Source of the DNA: Glandiceps talaboti
Taxonomy: Eukaryota > Hemichordata > Enteropneusta > Spengelidae
Length of the DNA: 64,000 bases
Direction: 5' to 3'
NCBI RefSeq assembly: GCF_964340395.1
Contig: NC_135570.1
Span: 16,552,822-16,616,821 of the forward strand
Shown here: positions 55,400 to 64,000 of the stretch, in pieces
How the letters are laid out: every line of letters begins with the position of its first letter
Numbering within the stretch: the first letter of the stretch is position 1
Notes under the pieces: model-generated
Seen by the model: only the letters and a program-made list of their open reading frames with translations
Told to the model about the DNA's origin: nothing
Database searches by the model: none
Made by a program: the position numbers and the translations under genes

Positions 55400-57170
55400 C
55401 AGTGGTTCAACTACTGTTATAAGTTGATATCTAAATACACTATAAATCATAACCAGTATATAGTGATCCTAAAACAGAATAATTCAAGACCTCAAGTACT
55501 GTCTTTTATGTACAAACATTACACGGACTCAATACAAAGTGTTCGCCAACCTCAACCATGGTCAGATGGAAAAAAATAGCTGTAAACTCATTGTCACAAA
55601 TCGATTTAAAATGCATAGGAGCACCTGAAATATTTACACACCATTTCTTCTTCTTTGTTTTCAAATATAGCCTAAAACACTCATGTCTTGCCTTGAACAA
55701 TTAATATCCAAATCTCAGGTGATCAACTCAACCATTAAACCATACAAGTGTATTACATTGACAAGTTATTCTGTGACCAAAAAACAGCAATTGGGACCAC
55801 AAATTATTCTGTTTTAGGTCAATATATACTGTTTATGATTAGAGGTATTTAGATATGTTTTTTGTCTCGGGCAGTCTCAGACAGTTATTAGTAGGACAGC
55901 ATTTGGCCAGACATATGTGTACTGGACAACATATTCTCAGTCATGTGTAACTTCTAAATAAGTCGTGAGTTCACCCTTTGCCTGTATTCATTCAAGACTG
56001 AGTTTAAAAGTTGCAATGTATTGAAGAGCAAACTTTATTACATCTCAGAATAGATCAGGCACAATTCTGTCAAGTTTTCTATGCCCAACATGCCTTTGAC
56101 ATAATGCGATGACGTATTTTTTAATGCAAGGACTATGTACATGTACACTACATGGTACTAGACTTGGACTATTTTCAAACATTTTCAGTGTGATATCTCA
56201 AGCCATGGCCCTAGCAGGTATTGAGTTAGGGTGATTGTCAGTCCCTTCCTCTGACAAAGTGTAGCAAGCATATGAATGTATATGCCTTGATACTATGTAC
56301 GCCAAAGTTATCACCCAGGGAACAGGCCTTTATCCAATGCTGCCATTTCTCTGGTTGTGTTTTTGGTTTTGAGAATCTTATAAAGTGAACACCATCCATG
56401 TAGTCTTGGTCACAATATATCGGGAACCCGACTTACATTCCCGATATACACATAGTTTTTTTACAATGTTACCATACTTTTAAATTTTGCTTTGCTTGAT
56501 CTATCATAAATTATATGTGTGATGGTGTTGAGAACCATAGTGTTGCTAAGTGTTTGGCACTTCAACTTGACCACCCACATGTAGTTGCTATGGACTCAAT
56601 GGCTCATGTGGGATCTCATCGGATCTGCTGCGAGACAAAAAGTGGGTTATTGCAAGTGGTGATTCATTAAACATGATTAAAGTAAAATACTTTGAGTACC
56701 TTGTCAATATGCAGCAAAAATTACTTCCCAAACACATATAAATTAATACAGTTTGATATCTTGTTGTAACTATGGTAATACACTATTTAATAAGCATAAA
56801 TCAATAACTTGTGTAAACTATCTGTCACAATATTTGTACCCGTACAATGTATAATTGAAAGTCTTAATTTTAGACCCTTATTGTCAACTGTACTGTATAA
56901 GACTTATTTATACCAAGTAAATTCTAAATCAGACCCTTGTACTATTATTAATTGACAAGCCATAATGGGGCAATATGTTTGATGTGCCATGTAAATTAAT
57001 GATATTCATCTTTTGCCTCGGGGACTTTGTTATGATTATGTATGTGTGTCTGTGATTTTGGTATTATGTTAGAAAGTTGTGTCCAGAAACAGTCATTGAA
57101 ATATTAACTTTGATTGGTTTGAGGAGTTGACTTAGTGACTTGTTTATAACTGGAGTAGTTGGCAGGGGCT
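55400..57170. other. Intergenic, no gene seen
   Basis: AT-rich with no convincing coding signal on either strand. A short imperfect inverted pair, ATATCGGGAACCC and CCCGATATACAC, lies at 56417-56450. Confidence 0.4.
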
Positions 57171-57174
57171 AATT

Positions 57175-57310
57175 TTTATCACAACTGAGCTGAGGTTCAT
57201 TAGTGCTATAGGCATGGTGAAATGTTTGGGTGTTACCTTGTCTTTGGTGGAGACGTTACTTCAAAGTAAAAGTTATGAAATTGTTCATTCAGATCTTCTA
57301 GGGATGTCTA
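57175..57310 (+). repeat. Dispersed repeat fragment
   Basis: TTTTTATCACAACTGAGCTG then TTCATTAGTGCTATAGGCAT and GGTGAAATG, matching the start of the family at 26148. Confidence 0.65.
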
Positions 57311-57697
57311 ATTGACACAAAAGAGTAAGGTATGGTGAGCTGAAAGCTATCATTTTAGTGAAAGCAGTATTATAATATGATCAATTAGTTTTACTACAAT
57401 GTCATGGGTGCTAGGAATATTGAGGGTTTTCTGTGCAATTATAGATCACTGTAAAAGTACTGTAAATGTGATATGTCTAAACTGTGTGTCTTCACAGTGG
57501 CAAATACATCAGTCTGTAACAATGAATGCTGGCAAAATATTTTTTACAAGCAATGCCTCACAAATGGCTATAATAACATCATCGTAATGATAACACTTCA
57601 CTAAATATTAGACTGGGCACTTGCTGTGATATATTAAGATTGTAAGTGTCCACAATGTGTTTGTTACTGTATTTACATGTTTACTTGCAGTAGAATA

Positions 57698-57754
57698 GTC
57701 AGTCAGTCAGTCAGTCAGTCAGTCAGTCAGTCAGTCAGTCAGTCAGTCAGTCAG
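57698..57754. repeat. (CAGT)n microsatellite
   Basis: About 14 perfect CAGT units. Confidence 0.98.
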
Positions 57755-57759
57755 TAGCA

Positions 57760-59330
57760 GTTACCATTAATTACTAATAAAGCTATACAGCATCAGTTCT
57801 AATCTCTGCATACTTACACTTCATCCTCCAAAAAAATCCTATAAAGTGAATTTTTATGAATTTAGTACGAATGTTTTATTAGAAATTTCTGATCATTTTA
57901 GTACCAGTACTTTTTTATCTTGACATTATATTTAGAACAGATATGTAATATTGTAAATTCCTATTGGCAAATTATTTACAATTATGTGCAAGTATATTAT
58001 GGTGGTCTCATACAGATATTGTAAACCTGGTATTTATGTGCAAGTATGCTATGTTGGTCTCATACAGATAAACCTGGTTTCACCTTGCATAAATTTGACA
58101 TTTAATATTTTAGTACAAAATTACATGGTTTTGTAATATAATTTGATACATATATCTACATGCACAAATACCGTACACCTGGTTTCAATGTAAATTAACC
58201 TTTATGTGCAAATTTACATGTAAGTACCATACCCATGGGTTCATCTTACCTAAAGAATGTGTCTGTGATTGTCGTAGTCAGTATGGAGAAATTATCTTTA
58301 AATATAGTTGACACTCTCAAAAAGCTACTTTTGACATTTTCAAGAAGTTTTTATGGCAATATATGTTGTTGTGAAAGTCTTTGAAACTTACCCTAACTAG
58401 AACACTAGGCTAGTCCAATGCCAGTCTAATGTTAAAGGTGAATGCCACTCCAGGAAAACGATGTATTTTCATCAAGTTTGGGTTCTGGTGAGTCATTTAT
58501 TGATTTCACATCACATAAATATTTTGCCCGGTTTCAAAGAAACACCAGATTGAAACTCTTTTATACTTGTGTTGATCTCACAATGACCAACCATTGCCCC
58601 ATGGGACTTAACAGACATACTTATTGTTTGGGTGCACATTGACTGTTTACCTAAAGGTAAAAAACTCATAGGAGTACAGTAGAGCTTTCAATTTGCCAAT
58701 AGCAATATATAGGACCATATTATAAGTATGTGATAATGTGTGAAGTGTGTAGGGGAGTACAAGAAATTGACATGTGTTTATGTTTTCATGTTAATGGAGA
58801 AGTTGTGTATTTTATTGTTATTTGCTTAAAGATTTAAATATGTATATTATGATGGAAAAACTAAGGGATTTTAAAGTTTTATATTATTATTATTATTCAA
58901 GAATCAAAACGTAATGAAGTATTGAAGAGAAAAAGAATATTAGTCAAGAGAAAGAAACTATTGAAATAAGTATTTAAAAGTGTATGAATGGAATGAAGCA
59001 AGTGTTATCCTATAATATATGTACTGTATCCAAAACAGAAAGGTGCTCTCACATATGTATATAATAGACAATTATGTCAACTTATTCTCTACAGCATTAT
59101 CATTTCAATGTAACCAACACTTCATTATAAAGAATCTAATATTTATGTTGTCCAACAGATGTCAACTTGTAAGGTATCTACAAGAAATAAATGTTAATTG
59201 AAATACCTGAGTGTACAATTTTATTTATCATTTTCAGAGAGTGATACTTTGTAGTTACTTTGTACACCCTAGAATGGATATCTTATATCTTTTGGTACAA
59301 TTGAAGAGGGATTAATTATGCTATTGTATG
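57760..59330. other. Intergenic, no gene seen
   Basis: AT-rich. A loose ~55-bp duplication lies near 57980-58080 (TATGTGCAAGTATATTATGG / TATGTGCAAGTATGCTATGT). Small open frames (58442-58642, 59019-59201) are unsupported. Confidence 0.4.
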
Positions 59331-59336
59331 GCATAT

Positions 59337-59354
59337 TGTCTGTCTCTGTCTCTC

Positions 59355-59407
<53 letters not shown>

Positions 59408-59446
59408 GTTTCTCTGTCTCTCTCGCTCGCTCTCTCTGTCTCTCTC

Positions 59447-59505
<59 letters not shown>
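59337..59505. repeat. (TCTG)n and (TC)n compound microsatellite
   Basis: TCTG units (59357-59395), mixed TCTC/TCTG, then pure (TC)n to 59505. Both-strand frames here are artefacts. Confidence 0.98.
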
Positions 59506-59508
<3 letters not shown>

Positions 59509-59924
59509 TGATTGCACTATCTAGGGTCACACTTTACTTTGATTCATTGCACTATCTAACTTAGCATTATTTTTGTGATTTTGATATCCCACTGCTGCCA
59601 CCGCTGTCACATCCCACTACAGCACTGCACAACAGCCATTGTGCTATCAGTATATGTCAGTTAAATTGCTGCTGACAACCATGTAGTAAATACATTTCTA
59701 GTGTCATGGTTGATATTGATAGGACGTCCATAATTGGACTAAATATTGGGTAAGGTTTCAAGAGGTGTGAAGCTTCTAATATTGATCATTTACCCATGAT
59801 GCATCAGTCAATAGTAAAACAGGCTTCCCCTGAGCAAGAATTTACAATATGTTTACCCCATCTGAGTCTATTTCAGGGAAGTGCTACTACATGTGTACTA
59901 GGTTGCGCGTAGCCAATGGTGGGG

Positions 59925-60165
59925 GTGATTAATGTGGCTGTAGTTGTGGGTGTGGTGATGGTGGTGGTGAAAATGGTGGTGGTGATATTAGTGGTGTTGA
60001 TGGTAGTAGTAGTGGTGGTGGTGGTGGTGGTGGTGGTGATGATGGTGGCAATGGTGGTGGTGGTGGTGGTGGTGGTGGCAATAATGATGATGGTATGGTG
60101 GTGATGTGGTAGTGATGGTGGTAGTGATGGTGATGATGGTGGTAGTGATGGTGATGATAATGACG
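59925..60165. repeat. (GGT)n-rich microsatellite
   Basis: GTGGTG and GATGGTG trinucleotide-like repeats with interruptions. The 100-aa Thr/Pro/His-rich frames are artefacts. Confidence 0.97.
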
Positions 60166-60207
60166 ACGACCACAAGGAGTCAAGGACTATGTCAAGACTG
60201 ACAATAA

Positions 60208-60213
60208 TTTATT
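60208..60213 (-). terminator. Candidate poly(A) signal of the Ly6-like gene
   Basis: AATAAA on the - strand about 400 bases after the stop at 60620. Confidence 0.4.
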
Positions 60214-60619
60214 AGACTATGATTACTATATAACAACAGAAATGAATGTAAAAATATTTAACTCTCTACAGGAATGTTTCGTTTTTTACAAACTATGTAC
60301 ACACAAGAAACAAAATAATATCCACCATCTATTCTCATTTGTATCAAATTCAAGTTTCACTATATACTGAAAATATGGCATTTTTTTACAATAGTAAGTA
60401 GTTTGGGTGGTTTGACAAATGTCTATTTATGGATGATAGGTAAATTATACATCATACTTTGTTATTCAGTTCAATATTAATTTTATCTTGTACATTATCA
60501 TGTGTGGTTGGTAATCGAATATTTACAGAATGTATGACAATGAACATAATGTACTTTTTTATGATATGTACTCGTTTTCTTAATATGAATCGAAATCAAT
60601 AAACAGTATATAAAATTGT

Positions 60620-60750
60620 TCACATTTCAAACAACAGGACCAGAACACTTGTAAGCATGACGACGAGGGCGCTGTTTGCAACTGAGACATCAGCTCCGCC
60701 TGGGACATCTCGGTTACACTTCTGCGAGTTGCAGCATGAATGACAGTTCT
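60620..60750 (-). CDS. Ly6-like gene, last exon
   Basis: Acceptor AATAG at 60751. Encodes the CCNSQKCN motif and the GPI signal, stop TGA at 60622-60620. Choosing the alternative acceptor two bases further (AATAGAG) would break the frame, which fixes the boundary. Confidence 0.75.
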
Positions 60751-61148
60751 CTATTAAAACAACAACAAAATACGTAATTATCAATCGGAAATAACAAGAT
60801 GAGGGCGCATGCAATAAGGAAACATATACTTTTCTTTTCTTTCCTCATTTGTCACGTTGAGTTTCTTTAGAACATTTATAGCAAACTTAAAAGAATTTGA
60901 TTCTCATTGCTTTAATAACGTTAACCGATTGCTATAGTAAGTTGGCAGGGAGACCTGTGAATCTATTTGAGACGATCCTTAGGTTGAAAGGTAAGTTGGC
61001 TTCTCACCGCCTTGAGGAAAGAAAGTGAATATTTATGAATGTATGAATGCACATATGCATGTAGGAACAATTCACGGTATCAGCTCAGTTGGTTAGCGCA
61101 CTCTGACTAGTGTTTAGGGTAAGTGGGTTCAATAAATTCCCACACGTG

Positions 61149-61236
<88 letters not shown>

Positions 61237-61279
61237 TTCGAAAGAAGAAGGATCTAATAAGTCGTTACTCAGAGTTTCA

Positions 61280-61368
<89 letters not shown>

Positions 61369-62038
61369 CGAAGTAGAATATATAGGTCATATGTTATATA
61401 GGTCATATGTTATATAGGTTAAGCGATATATCTAGGTGCACCGAGCAGATAAGATCTGCTATTAGCGAGGTCACTTGTTCTTAGATAAATTATCATCACT
61501 AAAATTTGATTGGAAGATCGAAGTGATAAACTATCGTCACTAAATTTTGATTGGATGATCAGCTATCGTGACAGAAATTTGATTGAAAGATCAAAATGCT
61601 AACCTATCGCCATTAAATGTTGATTGGAAGAAATAAATAAAAGATGTAAGTCATGAAGTAAGCTTAAATATAAATTAGGGAATTTAAAGTATTAAAAGTA
61701 TTTTTTTTAAATACAAAATTGATAAATATATGACTAATTCAAACAGAATATATTATACATGACATCAATATCATATGACTCACAAAAAAGGAAGAAGAGA
61801 AGACCTTGGCGAGTTTACAAATCTACTGGAGGTATTTTATAGGATTTTAATGGCCATATCCATAACTATTAGAGTGGCAAAAAAATAAGACGAATTCACA
61901 AACTATCAATTACTTACGTCCATAATTATCTGTCCATGAACATTCGCCCTGAACATCGTCTTTTCCTTTGCAAAAGTTTTCCTTGTTGAAGCAGCCTCGT
62001 TCAAGACTAAGAACTTCACCATCGACGTAGGTCTTTGT
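60620..62038 (-). CDS. Ly6/uPAR-like three-finger protein, GPI-anchored (last two coding exons; 5' part not found)
   Basis: Exons 62038-61918 and 60750-60620 join in phase 1 and read [53 protein letters not shown]. The last part is the family signature CC..(D/K)xCN that closes a three-finger (Ly6/uPAR) domain. It is followed by [20 protein letters not shown] then SVLVLLFEM and stop, with small residues (GGA) before a hydrophobic C-terminus, as expected of a GPI-attachment signal. The protein would sit on the outer plasma membrane. The signal peptide and first cysteines (LxCxxC) must be in upstream exons, which I could not place. Splice sites: acceptors CGTATACAG and TTTTAATAG, donor GAC/GTAAGTA. 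Ligand and role unknown. Confidence 0.75.
61073..61150 (+). repeat. tRNA-like sequence (probable SINE head or tRNA relic)
   Basis: CAGCTCAGTTGGTTAGCGCA matches a tRNA D-arm/A box. About 40 bases later GTGGGTTCAATAAATTCCCA keeps a T-stem (GTGGG/CCCAC) around an enlarged TTCAATAAATT loop. Acceptor-stem pairing is poor, so it is not a functional tRNA. An (AT)n block follows directly. Confidence 0.45.
61151..61366. repeat. Twin (AT)n microsatellites
   Basis: Two ~82-base AT runs (61151-61232 and 61284-61365) separated by a ~50-base unique stretch with GTCGTTACTCAGAGTTTCAC. Confidence 0.97.
61489..61635. repeat. Degenerate ~45-bp tandem repeat, ~3-4 copies, in Ly6-like intron
   Basis: Units of TATCGTCACTAAATTTTGAT then TGGAAGATCAAAGTG; TGATTGGAAGATC, TGATTGGATGATC, TGATTGAAAGATC and TGATTGGAAGAAA mark the copies. 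Confidence 0.8.
61918..62038 (-). CDS. Ly6-like gene, penultimate exon
   Basis: Encodes ~40 residues with three cysteines ([20 protein letters not shown]) in the spacing of the central finger of Ly6 domains. Acceptor GTATACAG, donor GAC/GTAAGTAA. Confidence 0.72.
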
Positions 62039-62210
62039 CTGTATACGAAAATTACGTCATAAGAATAATTAATGATATCCCCAGACCAGAGACTTGTCTT
62101 CGTGTTATTATCAAAAGTGTGGGGAGCTTCTTCATATAGTAAATCCCTGGGCTATGATGTCATATAACCATTTCATTGATTTATTATATTCAGGTTGCCG
62201 GTCTTTTTAA

Positions 62211-62456
62211 TCTACATACAATGAAAATCATAAACCCTGAAACAAAATGTCGTCTTGCATGACAAAAACCTCATCAACATTGTTACATTTTATCGTCTGG
62301 CAAGACCAACATCTTACCAACAGCGTTTCACCAATCATCTGGCATGACAAACATCTTTACCAATATTTACAAAAACTGTAGTAATGTTAATGAGATTTTT
62401 GTCGAACCAGGCGACATTTTGTTTCAGGGTTTATGATTTTCGTTGTAGTATGTAGC
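62211..62456. mobile_element. MITE-like hairpin, ~245 bp, ~70-bp inverted ends
   Basis: The left end CTACATACAATGAAAATCAT then AAACCCTGAAACAAAATGTC pairs with the right end GACATTTTGTTTCAGGGTTT then ATGATTTTCGTTGTAGTATG. Similarity extends inward (TGACAAAAACCTCATCAACA / GTTAATGAGATTTTTGTCGA). No coding sequence. No clear target duplication was identified. Confidence 0.75.
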
Positions 62457-62590
62457 CATGGTAACAAACATGAACAAAATGTCAATATTGTTCTGTGCAA
62501 AATTCATATGTTTGAAAATGAGTTTTAACTACTCATTCAATGTGATGCATGGTTATATATAAATGTAGTTGTAATTACGTTGTGGCTGGA

Positions 62591-62592
<2 letters not shown>

Positions 62593-62646
<54 letters not shown>

Positions 62647-62678
62647 CTATGTGGTGTGTGCGTACATGCGTGCACATG

Positions 62679-62740
<62 letters not shown>

Positions 62741-62745
62741 TGTGT
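62593..62745. repeat. (GT)n followed by (TATG)n microsatellites
   Basis: GT run at 62593-62642 and TATG units at 62681-62741. The overlapping frames are artefacts. Confidence 0.98.
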
Positions 62746-62849
62746 TTGTCCGTCTGTTTGTCTTCTCAAGGAATTAATGCTAGTATGTTCCTTTTGACGC
62801 TCAAAAATGTTTCTTCAAGTTTACTAAATGTAAACATGCATGGTGATTA

Positions 62850-63110
62850 GGCTGGAGTCAGAATTTACGGAGGGGGGAGAACTGGGGAGAAATTATTTTG
62901 GTCAAAAAAATTCGCAGCCCCCCTTCGCGCTCTCAAAAAAATTTTCATTGCCCACGCCACCCCCCCCCCCCCCCGAAATGAATCCAACGATTTTCGAGTC
63001 GTAGGTCGTAGTCCTCCCTCCCGGTTGCACATGTGTAATTATACAGTATTCCCCCTCCACTTCAGAGATGTAAGAGTATGGTAGAGTGGAAACCAACTTA
63101 AGAGTCCATA
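62850..63110. other. Non-coding with G- and C-runs
   Basis: Contains GGAGGGGGGAGAACTGGGGA (62869) and a C-run (62960-62974). Likely a dispersed-repeat fragment; no gene. Confidence 0.35.
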
Positions 63111-63159
63111 CATAACATGTGGAGTGATTATATCTGGTGTTTTATTTCGAGAGAGACAA

Positions 63160-64000
63160 ATTACAACAACACAAGTACAAAAATAACACGTGGCACCATT
63201 TGAAACATCTAGAAACAAGTTGAGAAAAATAAAGTAAAGTGCAGAAAATTCACTTAAAAGTTCAAAATTGTCCCATTTTACACAAAACTTGGGGAGACAG
63301 TCTTTTCTTTTAGCAATATGGCATTCAATCTTTTTTGCAAGTCTTACATTTTAATTTCACAATATTAAAGGATGGTATAGTTTTTGATAACTTACATTCA
63401 TAAATGGTCTTTTTTGTTATCAATATGATGTGGTTCAACAGATGTGAAAAGGAATTGTCACCTAATATAAAAGAATCTGTTTAGCTGACAACGATGATGG
63501 AGTTTGTAGGGCCACACCCCACAGTGTCAAGAGACTGTTCCAGATAATGGTAGCACATTGACATTCCACAAATAAATGAATAAGGGTTTCGTCCGTTAGG
63601 TTACAAAAAGTACAGAGACTACTATTAACTCTAGGTGGATTCATATGGTGAAGAATAGTATTTGTATACAAAATATTGTGATTTATCTGCCATTGAAATT
63701 CCTGTAATTTGGACTCTATCGTATAGTAACTTTAAAAGGCAGTAAAAAGTAATGGACCTTATCACCGTGGCAAATATCGAGAAAGCCAGGAAAGAAAAGC
63801 TTGCTTTTTGGAGGAATGAAACAATCTTCTGTTATTCGTTTTCTAATAGTTTTGACTTGACACGTTTTTAGTGGAACTAATTTACCTTTGGAGATAAAAC
63901 TAATCGGTCTTTCTGGCCTAATGAGCACTGGACTACCTTTTTTCCAAAGAAAAGGGATTGCATGCAGAATTCCTCTCCAGAAGAGAAAGTGATTAAGATT
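63160..64000 (-). mobile_element. L1/Tx1-like LINE, ORF2 3' end (frameshifted, partial)
   Basis: Read on the - strand from the window edge. WRGILHAIPFLWKKGSPVLI comes first, then a frame to 63716 (SKGKLVPLKTCQVKTIRKRI..). After a frameshift, ESKLQEFQWQINHNILYTNT leads into a zf-RVT-type knuckle, CTFCNLTDETLIHLFVEC (Cx2C..Hx4C), and WNSLLTLWG. After another frameshift, LNHIILITKKTIYECKLSKT and IPSF follow. Then the typical end AKRKDCLPKFCVKWDNFELL is seen (63230-63320). Such KLQEFQ.., C.FC..E.ETI.HLF..C and final K..LP.F..KW patterns mark the C-terminus of L1/Tx1-type ORF2. Inactive copy. Confidence 0.85.

Noticed and set aside
59269-59530. Arg/Glu-rich and Ser/Leu-rich frames
   Set aside because: (TC)n/(GA)n microsatellite readings.
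59873-60183. 100-aa Thr/Pro/His-rich protein
   Set aside because: Trinucleotide repeat reading; no start context or flanking gene structure.
61073-61150. Functional tRNA gene
   Set aside because: A box is good, but the T loop is enlarged and the acceptor stem does not pair; treated as a tRNA-derived relic.
61110-61376. 88-aa Tyr-Ile repeat protein
   Set aside because: (AT)n reading.

Overview
This is nuclear DNA of an animal. The genes have GT..AG introns, the proteins are animal housekeeping proteins, and the DNA is AT-rich and full of retroelement remnants, hairpin elements and minisatellites. Protein divergence from human and the repeat style suggest a marine invertebrate. I cannot name the species or phylum from the sequence alone. 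There are no operons, CRISPR arrays or prokaryotic signals.

Three housekeeping genes can be reconstructed exon by exon, with every junction keeping the reading frame. (1) GRHPR, glyoxylate/hydroxypyruvate reductase, + strand, 17898-31051, 8 coding exons, 325 aa, with an optional upstream in-frame extension that looks like a mitochondrial presequence. (2) SKP1, the SCF ubiquitin-ligase adaptor, - strand, 41647-36426, 4 coding exons, 162 aa, with a likely non-coding first exon near 43.8 kb. (3) VAMP7-like longin R-SNARE, + strand, 47234-54581, 4 coding exons, 219 aa. SKP1 and VAMP7 diverge and may share a 43.8-45.5 kb promoter region. A fourth gene on the - strand (60620-62038) has the last two coding exons of a GPI-anchored Ly6/uPAR-type three-finger protein; its 5' exons were not found.

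Layout: 1-668 is the endonuclease part of a CR1/Jockey-like LINE (- strand). 1.2-1.9 kb holds a possible TATA-driven single-exon gene of unknown function. 2.7-5.8 kb is a tandem array built around the octamer ATGCAAAT. 6.4-7.6 kb is a large fold-back structure. 8.5-12.8 kb is a direct segmental duplication around a 51-bp minisatellite, followed by a hairpin MITE with a 10-bp target duplication. 13.3-16.2 kb is an inverted duplication. 17.7-31 kb is GRHPR with a different minisatellite in several introns. 31-36 kb is repeat-rich intergenic DNA including a perfect 60-bp palindrome. 36.4-44 kb is SKP1. 45.5-54.6 kb is VAMP7, whose last intron is about 94% one 41-bp minisatellite. 54.6-60 kb is intergenic DNA with microsatellites. 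60-62 kb is the Ly6 gene. 63.2-64 kb is the 3' end of an L1/Tx1-like LINE.

By rough tally tandem repeats make up about a quarter of the window. Most longer open frames outside the listed exons are readings of these repeats. The points most worth following are the tandem amplification of the GRHPR exon-3 splice donor, the octamer array that seems to have grown out of a dispersed repeat, the 5-kb minisatellite in VAMP7, and several hairpin or palindromic elements.
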